This document shows, one piece after another, positions 1 through 8,361 of a stretch of 64,000 nucleotides of DNA (its first letter is position 1; each line of letters opens with the position of its first letter). This stretch comes from an uncultured Duncaniella sp. (lineage in GTDB: Bacteria; Bacteroidota; Bacteroidia; Bacteroidales; Muribaculaceae). A model generated the notes under the pieces. It was not told where the DNA came from and did not search any database. It was given only the letters and a program-made list of their open reading frames with translations. The stretch spans positions 600,959-664,958 of the forward strand of contig CAJTQR010000002.1 of assembly GCA_910578515.1 (NCBI GenBank). The letters are read 5' to 3'. The position numbers and the translations under genes are program-made.

Positions 1-933
1 TTTGCGGAAGTCAGCCAGACTTTCGGCGATTTCAGCGCATCGGCCGGAGTGAGATACGAACACGTTAAATCCGACTACTATATCAACAATCGTCTTGCAG
101 ACGGGCAGAGCAAGACGTATAACAATTTCTTCCCGTCAGCCAACATAAGTTATTCGCCCGGTGATTTCAGGTTTTCTTTATCATACAGCAACCGGACCGT
201 GCGACCGACATATCAGAATCTTAACGGCAACTACTTCTATGTAAATTCCATTTTATACACCCGTGGTAATCCATATCTTGTACCCTCGAAACGGCAAGAC
301 TTTACCGCACAGGCATCTTGGAAATACATAACCCTTTCAGCCCAGTATTCCTACACAAAAGATGCGATTGTGCAGGTCTATGAACCGTATGAGGACAACG
401 ACCGTATCAACGTGTTCACTGTCACCAATATGCCGAGCCATAAGTTGTTTTCATTATTTGTGAACGCCTCGCCTCAATTCGGCATATATCACCCGTCGCT
501 CTCCTTGGGTATGCAGAAACAGTGGTTTGATGTCGAATATCTCGGGCAGCAAAAGAAAATGACCAGCCCAATATTCACCATTCAGATGAACAACACCCTG
601 ACTCTTCCTCATGATTGGTTTATCGAGGCTTCGCTATGGTGGCGCAGTCACGGTGACTGGAAGAATTGGGCTTATACTCATACTCTTTCAACCGTCAATC
701 TGCGGGTATATAAAATGTTCCTTGACAAAAGCCTTACCGTTTATCTTGGCGTTAATGATATATTCAACGGTCAGATATACCGTGCAAATATATACAGCGG
801 CAATGTGATGATGCAGTCCGACGTCAACAATCACGGTCGAAATGTTGAGATGACAATCCGCTATAATTTCAACACCTCAAAGAGCCGCTACAAAGGGACT
901 GGAGCCGGACAGACAGAGAAAGGCAGATTTTGA
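1..933 (+). CDS. TonB-dependent receptor / outer membrane beta-barrel protein, C-terminal part (5' end outside window)
   Basis: The reading frame is open from the first base and stops at 931-933, so only the last 310 codons are present. The protein is a run of alternating beta strands rich in Tyr, Phe, Asn and Ser (for example the segment beginning GVRYEHVKSDYY and the N-S-I-L-Y-T-R-G-N-P-Y-L motif). The 'RGNPYL.P' motif and strands about 20-25 residues apart are typical of the C-terminal barrel of SusC-like or outer-membrane-beta-barrel family receptors. Such proteins import ligands across the outer membrane using TonB. The protein ends in a basic tail after the last strand rather than at the usual terminal aromatic residue. 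Its last 127 bases are repeated at 2563-2689. The plug and CarboxypepD_reg domains would lie upstream of the window. Confidence 0.8.
   Translation, partial: FAEVSQTFGDFSASAGVRYEHVKSDYYINNRLADGQSKTYNNFFPSANISYSPGDFRFSLSYSNRTVRPTYQNLNGNYFYVNSILYTRGNPYLVPSKRQDFTAQASWKYITLSAQYSYTKDAIVQVYEPYEDNDRINVFTVTNMPSHKLFSLFVNASPQFGIYHPSLSLGMQKQWFDVEYLGQQKKMTSPIFTIQMNNTLTLPHDWFIEASLWWRSHGDWKNWAYTHTLSTVNLRVYKMFLDKSLTVYLGVNDIFNGQIYRANIYSGNVMMQSDVNNHGRNVEMTIRYNFNTSKSRYKGTGAGQTEKGRF
807..933 (+). repeat. Direct repeat, copy 1 (3' end of the TonB-dependent receptor gene)
   Basis: The final 127 bases of the receptor gene, including its stop codon, match 2563-2689 with about nine mismatches by eye. Similarity stops just after the stop codon in both copies. 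The mismatches are mostly silent or conservative, as expected from two once-functional paralogues. Confidence 0.9.
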
Positions 934-988
934 TTAGCGACTAAGGAATCGATTATCTTATTCTAAACACATATATCTTGGCTAATTG

Positions 989-1141
989 TCATCGCCTCAC
1001 GTTTCTGCGTTGTGGCTGTTCAAGATTCTCCATGACGGCAAGGAAAGAAGAAGTTATGCGGTCGAGTTCCTTGCAGCCTTTGTCAAATTCCTTGTCAGTC
1101 AGAAACGGTCGGGCGAACATAGTGATAATATGAATCGTCAT
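989..1141 (-). CDS. Possible small protein, 50 aa, unknown function
   Basis: The 279-base gap between the receptor and the next gene holds a leftward ORF with an ATG at 1141 and TGA at 989-991. The predicted peptide has a natural-looking composition (motifs ARPFLTDKEFDKGCKELDRI and a basic C-terminus ending RRNVRR). I do not recognise it. It could be a genuine small gene, a remnant of a longer one, or chance. No Bacteroidetes -7 box was found directly upstream. Nothing else was seen in the gap. Confidence 0.3.
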   Translation of the reverse strand: MTIHIITMFARPFLTDKEFDKGCKELDRITSSFLAVMENLEQPQRRNVRR

Positions 1142-1212
1142 TACTTCTCAATAATTTGATTATGTGAACAATAAACAATAGTATGCTTACGTTTCAGTAA
1201 TAAAATGAGCCT

Positions 1213-2520
1213 ATGGGAATATCAAGAGTTACTATGACAGTGGCATTTGCCATATTATTACTGAGTGGTTGCTCAAAATCATACAGAAATGCTGGGTCAT
1301 ATTACAGCAATAATAACTATGTTGAGCAAAATTATGGGATAGGAAACTACCCACCAAATGAAAACGACACATTACCAGAAGTAGCATTGACTTACGCCAA
1401 AAGACTATCATACGCATTTGGCGCAGATTCCACCTGTGTAGGTATTGATGAACGTAATATGAATTTGCCCGATTGGTATTGTGATAGCTATTTTAATAAT
1501 AAAGGACGATTATCAATAAACATAGTAGGTGACACTTTGAAATTGAGACCTATGCTTGAAGATATGCTGCAAGGTGCTGATTTTGATTTAGGAATTGGTA
1601 TTTGTTCAAAGAAAGAACAGCTACGCGTTGATAGTCTTCTTTTTGAAGCTATCCAAAGTAAATATTCCGGACCTTTTTCGACAAGTGGAAATGTAAATGG
1701 TTCCATTGATGTCTATTTGCAAGGAGATAATGACTCGATAATACAGAAATTTAAGAATGAGGTTTTTAATCATCCGATATTACGATTTAAAGTCGGGATG
1801 GATGTAGGTGTCGTTAACGTAGAAAATGTCCCTATAGAGGTTGAGGAACGTATGTTTGTTGAGCATGAAACTTTCCCACAGTTTCCAGGAGGTGACTCTA
1901 CTATGCAGTCGTATATCTATGATAATCTGACTTATCCACAAAGTGCTTATGACAAAAACCTACAGGGTCGCGTAGTGTTAAAATTCCTTGTCCGCAAAAC
2001 AGGAGAAGTAGATTCCGTAAAAATAGTAAAAGGCAAGGACCCATCACTTGATGCGGAGGCTATGAGGTTGGTTTCGGGGTTCCCGCGATTTATGCCTGCA
2101 ACATTCGACCTTGTGCCTGTGGATAGATGGTTGGCACTTTCCATAAAATTCAATAAAGCCGATTATGATGAAAGGCGTAGCAAACGGTATCTGACCTGCC
2201 AATCTGACAATATCGATGATTGTATAAGTAATGAAGACGTGTGTTCCAATCTGTCAGAATGTGACTCTATAAATATTCCGATTTACATCGTAGATGGAGT
2301 AGAGATGCAGAATATCGATAGTATTCCACCTCATGATATTGTTAAGATGGAGGTTATAAAGGACTCTAAAATCAAGCATATCTTTCGACCACGCCTTGGT
2401 GGAATTGTATTGATTACGACTAAATCAAAGAAAAATCTTAAACGTGTTATAGCAGATTACAAAAAGAATATGGAATTACATGAGCAAAATCGTTCTCAAG
2501 GAGAAATACGTATCCGTTGA
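1213..2520 (+). CDS. Lipoprotein with TonB C-terminal domain and a plug-like tail
   Basis: 435 aa. An N-terminal signal ending in LLLSGC (Cys20) marks a lipoprotein. Residues about 218-314 are a TonB_C domain: FPQFPGGDSTMQSYI, then YP..A....LQGRVVLKFLV, GEVDSVKIVKGKDPSLDAEA and a PRFMPA segment. Residues about 355-405 (IYIVDGVEM, IPPHDIVKMEVIKD, GGIVLITTK) resemble the short plug-like module found at the start of SusC-like receptors and in some Bacteroidetes M56/TonB proteins. Residues 21-215 are not recognised. A TonB_C domain on a lipid anchor rather than a transmembrane helix cannot draw on ExbBD directly, so a structural or sensing role is as likely as energy transduction. It lies between a receptor gene and a scrap of a second receptor gene. 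Confidence 0.75.
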   Translation: MGISRVTMTVAFAILLLSGCSKSYRNAGSYYSNNNYVEQNYGIGNYPPNENDTLPEVALTYAKRLSYAFGADSTCVGIDERNMNLPDWYCDSYFNNKGRLSINIVGDTLKLRPMLEDMLQGADFDLGIGICSKKEQLRVDSLLFEAIQSKYSGPFSTSGNVNGSIDVYLQGDNDSIIQKFKNEVFNHPILRFKVGMDVGVVNVENVPIEVEERMFVEHETFPQFPGGDSTMQSYIYDNLTYPQSAYDKNLQGRVVLKFLVRKTGEVDSVKIVKGKDPSLDAEAMRLVSGFPRFMPATFDLVPVDRWLALSIKFNKADYDERRSKRYLTCQSDNIDDCISNEDVCSNLSECDSINIPIYIVDGVEMQNIDSIPPHDIVKMEVIKDSKIKHIFRPRLGGIVLITTKSKKNLKRVIADYKKNMELHEQNRSQGEIRIR

Positions 2521-2562
2521 GATACATATTTATTTTATTCATGGAACTCAATTAACACATTG

Positions 2563-2689
2563 GATGATGCAATCGAATGTCAACAATCACGGACGAAATG
2601 TGGAGTTGACAATCCGCTATAATTTCAACACCTCAAAGAGTCGCTACAAAGGGACAGGAGCCGGACAGACAGAGAAAGGCAGATTTTGA
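2563..2689 (+). pseudogene. Remnant of a second TonB-dependent receptor gene (direct repeat copy 2)
   Basis: These 127 bases encode the same last 41 residues as the receptor at 1-933 (NVNNHGRNVELTIRYNFN and the basic tail to GRF) and stop at 2687-2689. No start or barrel precedes them: the frame runs back into the end of the lipoprotein gene. The simplest reading is that two tandem receptor genes once flanked the lipoprotein gene and the second lost everything except its 3' end. Insertion of the intervening segment into a duplicated end is an alternative. Confidence 0.8.
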
Positions 2690-2767
2690 TAAATGATGAA
2701 AAAATGGAGCCGGCGAATAGAATTGTTGAAATTACTTTTTTCATCATCTTCAAGGCGTAAAGTGCGT

Positions 2768-4153
2768 TTATTTTAAGATTTCTGAGAGGGTGTCATAGAT
2801 TATAGGTGAATTGGGTCGGGGTGGATTTGAGTTTATGATTTTGGAGTCTCTGCCGATGATTCGAAAAGCAGGAAAGCCATTCATTTTATATCCCGACATA
2901 ATCAATGCTGTGTCATCTTCGTTTTTAATAAAATAGTCCTTGCAATTGGCAGGGCGTTCACTTGCATGCTTCTTCCATTTCTCAAAATCTGAACGCATGG
3001 CTACACTAACAAAAACGATATCGTCCTCCTTGAAGAAGTTTGCAACTTCAGAAAGTGACTGGTTGGCTATTAAACATGGGCCACACCATGTCGCCCACAA
3101 GTCAAGGTATACAATCTTGCCGGCATATTCTTTGGCAAGCAATTCGCTGATATTCGAGTATTCGCTCGCGATGGCTTTACCATTATTCCATTCATATATT
3201 GAACCCTGTGCATCTGTGATTTCCGGCAACGCTTCTTCTTTGTCTGATTGTCGGTATATCAAATCATAGATTTCCTCATTGTAAAACAAATCTCGATTCA
3301 AATCAGGCAATTCACAATCCCATATCATGTCTTTAAGACAAATTGCCAGCATAATGTCGCGATTTAGGGATTTTGGGTGTCTTGATTGGATTGCCTCGAC
3401 CATTTGAATTATAGAATCTGGCTTTACGACATCTTTAAGCCGCCAAAGATATGCTTTCAAATGAGTTGGGAACATCATTTCCTTGAGATTATCCTCGTCA
3501 TCAAGTCCGAATATTGATTCATTGAAAAAGGAAAGTACCTTTTCAGGAGTCTCATCTTCATGGTCGAGAGCTGAGTTTGCTAAGGAAAACAGAGCCGACT
3601 GCACAAGTAAATCTCTGGAATCGTCACCCATGCCGACAGAATCGGCATAGTGACTGATGTTTTCCAGATTCTTGAAATGAATTTTCTTGAAAAATTCCAG
3701 GTATTCATCTTTATTCATTTGTCCTGAGGGGGGAACATCTGCAAAGAATGTATTAAATAGTTTAGCATAAGCTTTACCATACTCATTATTGAACTTCCCG
3801 CGTGTACCCGAATAATTTGCACCCGATTTCAAGTTGTTGGTGTCAATTACCATATATATCGAATCACCCGGTTCTGCATACTGGCAAAAGTACGTCCGGT
3901 CATAATAAATTGTGAAATTATGCCCGAATGGAATATTGACAAAAGTTCTGAAATTGCCTGATGAGTCAATCTTAACAGCATGCCTCAATGACCCATGTGA
4001 CCATGGGTTGCAATCTATGGCAGTGATGATTTGGGCGGATTTATCTGAGAATCCAAGTACTTTCCCCTCGATAACCACCTCCTTGTGAGAATTGGAAGCG
4101 AATGAAAGCAAAGAAGCCAAACAGATTAATATGATGGTGGTAAATCTGTTCAT
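2768..4153 (-). CDS. TlpA/ResA-like thioredoxin-fold protein, 461 aa, exported
   Basis: Residues 1-20 form a signal peptide. Residues 25-105 are a small beta-domain of DUF4369-like character (VVIEGKVLGFSDKSAQIIT). The middle, about 120-310, is a helical region I do not recognise. The C-terminal thioredoxin domain begins near 330 and carries the redox motif WCGPC at 356-360 in the context YLDLWATWCGPC. A cis-Pro candidate follows in NGFPAFRIIG. It is likely a periplasmic thiol-disulfide oxidoreductase, partner unknown. It starts 6 bases after the stop of the 361-aa thioredoxin gene, so the two are co-transcribed. The first about 65 codons are duplicated at 5407-5605. Confidence 0.8.
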   Translation of the reverse strand: MNRFTTIILICLASLLSFASNSHKEVVIEGKVLGFSDKSAQIITAIDCNPWSHGSLRHAVKIDSSGNFRTFVNIPFGHNFTIYYDRTYFCQYAEPGDSIYMVIDTNNLKSGANYSGTRGKFNNEYGKAYAKLFNTFFADVPPSGQMNKDEYLEFFKKIHFKNLENISHYADSVGMGDDSRDLLVQSALFSLANSALDHEDETPEKVLSFFNESIFGLDDEDNLKEMMFPTHLKAYLWRLKDVVKPDSIIQMVEAIQSRHPKSLNRDIMLAICLKDMIWDCELPDLNRDLFYNEEIYDLIYRQSDKEEALPEITDAQGSIYEWNNGKAIASEYSNISELLAKEYAGKIVYLDLWATWCGPCLIANQSLSEVANFFKEDDIVFVSVAMRSDFEKWKKHASERPANCKDYFIKNEDDTALIMSGYKMNGFPAFRIIGRDSKIINSNPPRPNSPIIYDTLSEILK

Positions 4154-4159
4154 AATGCG

Positions 4160-5245
4160 TTATTGATTTGGTTTATTGTTTGAAAGAATATTGTTAACCA
4201 AACTTATAATCCCTTCTCCTCGCAGTTCACGTTCTATAATTGTTCCGTCTGGTCCAATTAAAATCAACTGTGGGAGAGAGTCAAATCCGTATATCTCCAT
4301 CGGTTTCTTACCTGCATCAATAAGCTGTTGCCATGGATAATGTAGCCTTTTAAGAGCATTGAGGGTTTGAGTATGCTCGTCACTTGTGGCTACCCCTAAA
4401 ATCATAAACCTATCGTCATTTTGATATTTATCATACAAGGGAAGAAGTGTGGTCTCCGCTTCTTTTTGGCATGGACCACACCATGAAGCCCAAAAATCAA
4501 GCAGTACGTATTTCCCATTACCTACATAATCAGAAAGTTTGACATCTTTTCCGTCAACATCCTTCGCACTGAAATTTATGAAAGGATTTCCAGACTCTGC
4601 TTTTCTTAAACTGGTAAATTTATGGTTAAACCGTTTAGTAATCTGACGGTCCTTAAGATACGGAGACATTTTAGAGTATGCAGTATCCCATTCATCAAAT
4701 GTCAATTCCCATTCGTTTCCTAAAGACATAACCGCTGCTTCTCCGACTCCATTCGCATTCTCTGCAATTGTGTTATAATAGAGTTGTAGTTTTGCTGGGC
4801 GCAACTTGACATATAGATGGTTGTATATTTCTCCTAATTCAGGGTATTTAAAACCATGGTCTTTCAATTCAATCTCAAATTTATGTAGTTCATCATCGAT
4901 TTTTTGGTTTGCTACCATAAATTCGACCAACTTGTTGTTAAGGGTAGAACCAGAGATAGGTCTATGGATATTAAAATCCAAAACTATGATTGAATCAAGA
5001 ATACAGTTTGCCCATTTATTCTCAGCCCCGATTCTAACAAGTGCAGGACGCTCATAACTACCTTTAAAAATGAAGCTTCTGTCCATGACAAAAGTTGAAT
5101 CAATGATTGTTCTATTGTCATAATCTCGGATATAAATTTTTTTGCCATCAAATCCATCGATATTCCCCTTCACTACATAATCAATGGCAGTTGCATTGAT
5201 TGCAGCCGTAAGCAGCAGCAAGATTGCCAGCAATTCGTTTTTCAT
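4160..5245 (-). CDS. TlpA-like thioredoxin protein with N-terminal DUF4369-type domain (copy A), 361 aa
   Basis: A signal peptide (about 1-20) is followed by a DUF4369-like beta-domain (DYVVKGNIDGFDGKKIYIRD, about 22-100), a helical linker, and an AhpC/TSA-thioredoxin domain from about 218. That domain has WCGPC at 255-259 (LLDFWASWCGPCQKEAETTLL) and a cis-Pro in SLPQLILIGPDGTI. This is the standard Bacteroidetes periplasmic thioredoxin-like layout, close to 360 residues. It is paralogous along its whole length to the 5612-6697 gene, with an almost identical C-terminus (RELRGEGIISLV). Its upstream region is a copy of the region upstream of the paralogue but with a damaged -7 box, so it may depend on read-through from that gene. 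Confidence 0.85.
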   Translation of the reverse strand: MKNELLAILLLLTAAINATAIDYVVKGNIDGFDGKKIYIRDYDNRTIIDSTFVMDRSFIFKGSYERPALVRIGAENKWANCILDSIIVLDFNIHRPISGSTLNNKLVEFMVANQKIDDELHKFEIELKDHGFKYPELGEIYNHLYVKLRPAKLQLYYNTIAENANGVGEAAVMSLGNEWELTFDEWDTAYSKMSPYLKDRQITKRFNHKFTSLRKAESGNPFINFSAKDVDGKDVKLSDYVGNGKYVLLDFWASWCGPCQKEAETTLLPLYDKYQNDDRFMILGVATSDEHTQTLNALKRLHYPWQQLIDAGKKPMEIYGFDSLPQLILIGPDGTIIERELRGEGIISLVNNILSNNKPNQ

Positions 5246-5296
5246 TATCGTTCTGATATTAATTGGTATAATGTTCTAAATTCAAATCTAAACTTG

Positions 5297-5402
5297 TGTA
5301 TTTTGTCAAAGTCCCTTTCATTGTCCACGAAAAAGAGTGCTGGTAAATCGAGTTTGACGCCGCAAAGACACCGAATGGTTTTTAATTGACCAAATTTTTA
5401 TA
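5297..5402. repeat. Direct repeat of an upstream/promoter region (copy inside the duplication junction)
   Basis: About 100 bases here match 6775-6876 with a handful of differences (shared core includes GAGTTTGACGCCGCAAAGA). In this copy the minus-strand -7 element reads TGTCTTTG instead of TATCTTTG. It lies between the truncated 461-like gene and thioredoxin copy A, where a tandem duplication would place a second copy of the operon promoter. Confidence 0.85.
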
Positions 5403-5605
5403 GTAGTGCCTGATGAGTCAATCTTAACAGCATGCTTTAATGACCCATGTGACCATGGGTTGCAATCTATAGCAGTGATGATTTGGGCGGATTTGTCTGA
5501 GAATCCAAGTACTTTCCCCTTGATAACTACCTCCTTGTGAGAATTGGAAGCGAATGAGAGCAAAGAAGCCAGACAGATTAATAGGACGGTGGTAAATCTG
5601 TTCAT
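5318..5605 (-). pseudogene. Truncated copy of the 461-aa thioredoxin-fold gene (N-terminal stub)
   Basis: The first about 65 codons match the start of the 2768-4153 gene almost residue for residue, from MNRFTT through the signal peptide to HAVKIDSSG. Homology ends abruptly at about 5407, after which the frame runs through the repeated promoter region for 29 meaningless codons. The whole thioredoxin domain is missing, so no redox function is possible. It starts 6 bases downstream of the 361-aa copy B stop, the same spacing as in the intact pair. Confidence 0.85.
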
Positions 5606-5611
5606 GATGCG

Positions 5612-6697
5612 TTATTGATTTGGTTTATTGGTTGAAAGAATATTGTCAACTAAACTTATAATCCCTTCTCCTCGTAGTTCACGTTCTATAATTATTCCGT
5701 CTGGATTTATTAGAAATATCATTGGAATCCCATTAAAACCGTATAGTTTCATTGGGACTTCTCCTGCATCAATTATTTGTGTCCATGGATAGTTTCGCTT
5801 TTCAAGCGCGGCGACCGTTTTATCGTGCTCATCCCATGTTGCAACTCCCAAAATCATGAAACGGTCGTCATCTTTATATTTCTCATATAGGGGACGAAGT
5901 GTTTTTTCCGCTTCCTCCCTGCATGGACCACACCAGGATGCCCAAAAATCAAGCAGTACGTATTTCCCTTTTCCAACATAATCTGACAACTTCACATCTT
6001 CTCCACTTACAGTTTTTGCATTGATATCAATAAAAGGTTTGCCCGGTTGAGAATTACGTAAGCCGTTGTACTTATTATTGTAATAATCGGCTATTCTTCG
6101 TCTCTTCAGATATGGTGACATCTTTGAATATGCTTCATCCCATTGCTCTGGAGTCACACCCCATAGGCTTCCAAGGCTCATAATCGCATACTCTCCAACC
6201 CCATTAGGATTATCTTCAATTGTCTGATATAAAAGTTGTAATCTACGTGGGAATAGTTTGTCGAATAAATGCTTGTATATTTCGCCGAGTTCGGGTTGCT
6301 CAAATCCATGATTTATGAGCTCATCTCTGAATTTATCCAATTCGTCTTCTATCGTTTGATTTTCAGAGCTAAAATTTATCATCTTTTGATTCAGCAAAGA
6401 GCCTGCAGATGGATAGTGAGTGTCGAAGTTGACCACTGCGAGAGTGTCGAGTATGCAGTTTGAAAAGAATCTTCCATTCTCAACCCTAACAAGTGCAGGA
6501 CGTTCATAACTGCCATGAAATTTAAATCGTCCGTTGGTGACTAATGTGGAGTCGATTGTGATTTCTTTGTCATAGTCATGTAAATACAATAACTTGCCAT
6601 CCATTCCTTCGATTTGTCCTTGCACTACATAATCAATGGCAGTGGCACTGATTGTAGCTGTAACAAGTAGTAATACTACTATTAGACTTCTTCTCAT
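5612..6697 (-). CDS. TlpA-like thioredoxin protein with N-terminal DUF4369-type domain (copy B), 361 aa
   Basis: It has the same architecture and length as the 4160-5245 paralogue: signal peptide, DUF4369-like domain (DYVVQGQIEGMDGKLLYLHD), helical linker, and a thioredoxin domain with WCGPC in LLDFWASWCGPCREEAEKTL and a cis-Pro in GIPMIFLINPDG. It is the promoter-proximal gene of the duplicated unit, with an intact -7 box at 6839-6846 and a leader of roughly 130 bases. The two copies have diverged mainly in the helical linker, suggesting both are retained. The redox partner and substrate are unknown. Confidence 0.85.
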   Translation of the reverse strand: MRRSLIVVLLLVTATISATAIDYVVQGQIEGMDGKLLYLHDYDKEITIDSTLVTNGRFKFHGSYERPALVRVENGRFFSNCILDTLAVVNFDTHYPSAGSLLNQKMINFSSENQTIEDELDKFRDELINHGFEQPELGEIYKHLFDKLFPRRLQLLYQTIEDNPNGVGEYAIMSLGSLWGVTPEQWDEAYSKMSPYLKRRRIADYYNNKYNGLRNSQPGKPFIDINAKTVSGEDVKLSDYVGKGKYVLLDFWASWCGPCREEAEKTLRPLYEKYKDDDRFMILGVATWDEHDKTVAALEKRNYPWTQIIDAGEVPMKLYGFNGIPMIFLINPDGIIIERELRGEGIISLVDNILSTNKPNQ

Positions 6698-6774
6698 TAT
6701 CGTTCTGATATTAGAAATGTTGTAAACTTATCAATCTTGAATATAGGAAGGTGTTTTTTAATCCTCTAAGTTTT

Positions 6775-6876
6775 GAATTTTGTCAAAGTCCCTTCATTGT
6801 CCACTAAAAAGAGTGCTGATAAATCGAGTTTGACGCCGCAAAGATACCGAATGGTTTTTAATTGACCAAATTTTTA
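6775..6876. repeat. Direct repeat of upstream/promoter region (original copy)
   Basis: It is paired with 5297-5402. On the minus strand it contains a Bacteroidetes-type promoter: TTTG at 6867-6870, about 20 bases, then TATCTTTG at 6839-6846, facing thioredoxin copy B. Confidence 0.85.
6839..6870 (-). promoter_or_regulatory. Bacteroidetes-type promoter for the thioredoxin operon
   Basis: On the minus strand, TTTG (6867-6870) and TATCTTTG (6839-6846) are separated by 20 bases, matching the -33/-7 pattern. Confidence 0.6.
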
Positions 6877-6938
6877 AATAAATGATTCTGAAATGTGCAG
6901 AATTTCACACAGATTAATCGGTATTAAACAGATTTTAT

Positions 6939-6946
6939 TAATTTTG
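6939..6946 (+). promoter_or_regulatory. -7 box upstream of the TetR regulator
   Basis: TAATTTTG lies 16 bases before the ATG at 6962. The transcript would start close to that ATG, which rules out the further-upstream start at 6893. Confidence 0.5.
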
Positions 6947-6961
6947 CAAAAAATCAGAACT

Positions 6962-7588
6962 ATGGGAAGAAACAGTAGAAAAGATATTCGATATGAAAAG
7001 GCATTTACCCTTTTTCTCCAACATCAATATGATGGAGTGAGTTTAAGCGATATAGAAAAGGCAACTAATATGACCAGGGGCGCTATTTTTTATTACCATA
7101 CTAGCAAGTTGGACCTTTTCAAAGCCGTAATGAAATATTATTTCATCAACAGACAGAAGGTTCAGACAGAAATCCCTTTTGAAGGAATTTCCCTTAAAGA
7201 CTTCATTGACCGATATGTTGAGGCGATAGGACAACAAATGGAAACGCTTAGAAGAGTTGTCGGAGAAACTGGTGCGACCACAGCAAGTAAAGCTTACATC
7301 ATATTGGGGCTTAAGCTCCGTGAATATTCTGAGGAACTAAATAGCGAGTACACAGCAATCAGGAACCAGATTATGGCTAACTGGGTATCTGCATTGCAAA
7401 ATGCAGAGAAAACAGGCGAAATTAAACCACAAAAGGATATTCAAACACTTGCCAGCCTTTTTGTATGCACCTACTTTGGGCTTTCGATATGGGAATCGTT
7501 TCAGAGTGGTTTGGATATCGAGCACTTGCGTCATAAGTTCATGTATTTATATGATATGATAAAAACAGATTCAGGTTCCCCGGATTAA
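6962..7588 (+). CDS. TetR/AcrR family transcriptional regulator, 208 aa
   Basis: The N-terminal helix-turn-helix is clear: KAFTLFLQHQYDGVSLSDIEKATNMTRGAIFYYHTSKLDLFKAVMKYYF (residues about 13-60) has the TetR pattern 'G...A...GVS.GAIYYHF..K..L'. The C-terminal about 150 residues form the ligand-binding helical domain. I chose 6962 because the promoter -7 box sits at 6939-6946, inside the longer version that starts at 6893. It faces rightward, divergent from the thioredoxin operon and upstream of the DUF4230/SPFH genes. Which of these it controls is not shown by the sequence. Confidence 0.85.
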   Translation: MGRNSRKDIRYEKAFTLFLQHQYDGVSLSDIEKATNMTRGAIFYYHTSKLDLFKAVMKYYFINRQKVQTEIPFEGISLKDFIDRYVEAIGQQMETLRRVVGETGATTASKAYIILGLKLREYSEELNSEYTAIRNQIMANWVSALQNAEKTGEIKPQKDIQTLASLFVCTYFGLSIWESFQSGLDIEHLRHKFMYLYDMIKTDSGSPD

Positions 7589-7651
7589 TCTGTGGAGCGG
7601 TGTTTATAAATTATTAACCTACCTTGACTTCCTGGAATATATAAATATTAC

Positions 7652-7659
7652 TATTTTTG
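7652..7659 (+). promoter_or_regulatory. -7 box upstream of the first DUF4230 gene
   Basis: TATTTTTG followed by C. No convincing TTTG at the expected distance upstream. Confidence 0.4.
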
Positions 7660-7737
7660 CATTAAACCTTGTCAGTTGCCGTGCATCTAATAGAAATAGA
7701 TGTGATATTTGACGTATTATGATTATACATTGTGAAT

Positions 7738-8343
7738 ATGAAGATATGTAGATACTTATTGATTGTGTTATGGTTCATTGCATTTTGCGCTTGTCATGAG
7801 AAAGAAGAGCAGATGCAGGTATATTCCGAGCTCAAGGATGTGCACCAGCTTGTGTTGGCGGAGATGACGCTTAACAAGGTCGGCACCATCGATGATATGA
7901 CTTGGGATAAGGCTAAAGGTTTTTCTCAGCACATGGGTGCGTTTGTCAATAAATTCAAGACGGGTAAAAGAATCGGTGTTTATTCCTATAATACTTACCT
8001 TCAGGCTTACGTGGACCTCGGCGAGCTCAGGACTGGCGATGTTGAGGTTGATGAGGAAAACAAATTTGTAAAAATCACACTTCCGACTATCCACACTCGC
8101 TACATCGGACGCGATTTGGGCATCAAGGAGGAGCATTTGCGTGTGACAGGTCTGCGTTCATCAATCACTCCGCAGGAGCGCGCGGAGGTCAAGGAGGTGA
8201 TGAACCGCACGCTAAAAGCCGAGGTGCAGGGAAATACCGAATTCAGCCGTCGTCTGGAGATGGAGGCAAAGAATAAAGCCCGGGAGTTTTTCACACTTCT
8301 GCTGAAAAACCGGGGTTATGAGAGTGAAATCACTTTTAAATAA
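7738..8343 (+). CDS. DUF4230 family lipoprotein, 201 aa
   Basis: The start is ATG 7738; a GTG at 7732 is a less likely alternative. The N-terminal signal LIVLWFIAFCACH suggests a lipid-modified Cys. The body follows the DUF4230 pattern: an early segment ELKDVHQLVLAEMTLNKVGTI, a central strand pair (GKRIGVYSYNTYLQAYVDLGEL, VKITLPTI) and a C-terminal amphipathic helix (FSRRLEMEAKNKAREFFTLLL). DUF4230 proteins are widespread exported proteins of unknown function. The gene is followed after 18 bases by a second DUF4230 gene. Confidence 0.7.
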   Translation: MKICRYLLIVLWFIAFCACHEKEEQMQVYSELKDVHQLVLAEMTLNKVGTIDDMTWDKAKGFSQHMGAFVNKFKTGKRIGVYSYNTYLQAYVDLGELRTGDVEVDEENKFVKITLPTIHTRYIGRDLGIKEEHLRVTGLRSSITPQERAEVKEVMNRTLKAEVQGNTEFSRRLEMEAKNKAREFFTLLLKNRGYESEITFK

Positions 8344-8361
8344 CATGAATTGCGTAGTGAG

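Noticed and set aside
2480..2689. 69-aa reading frame ending in the receptor tail
   Set aside because: The first half overlaps the 3' end of the lipoprotein gene in another frame; only 2563-2689 is homologous, so it is a remnant and not a small gene.
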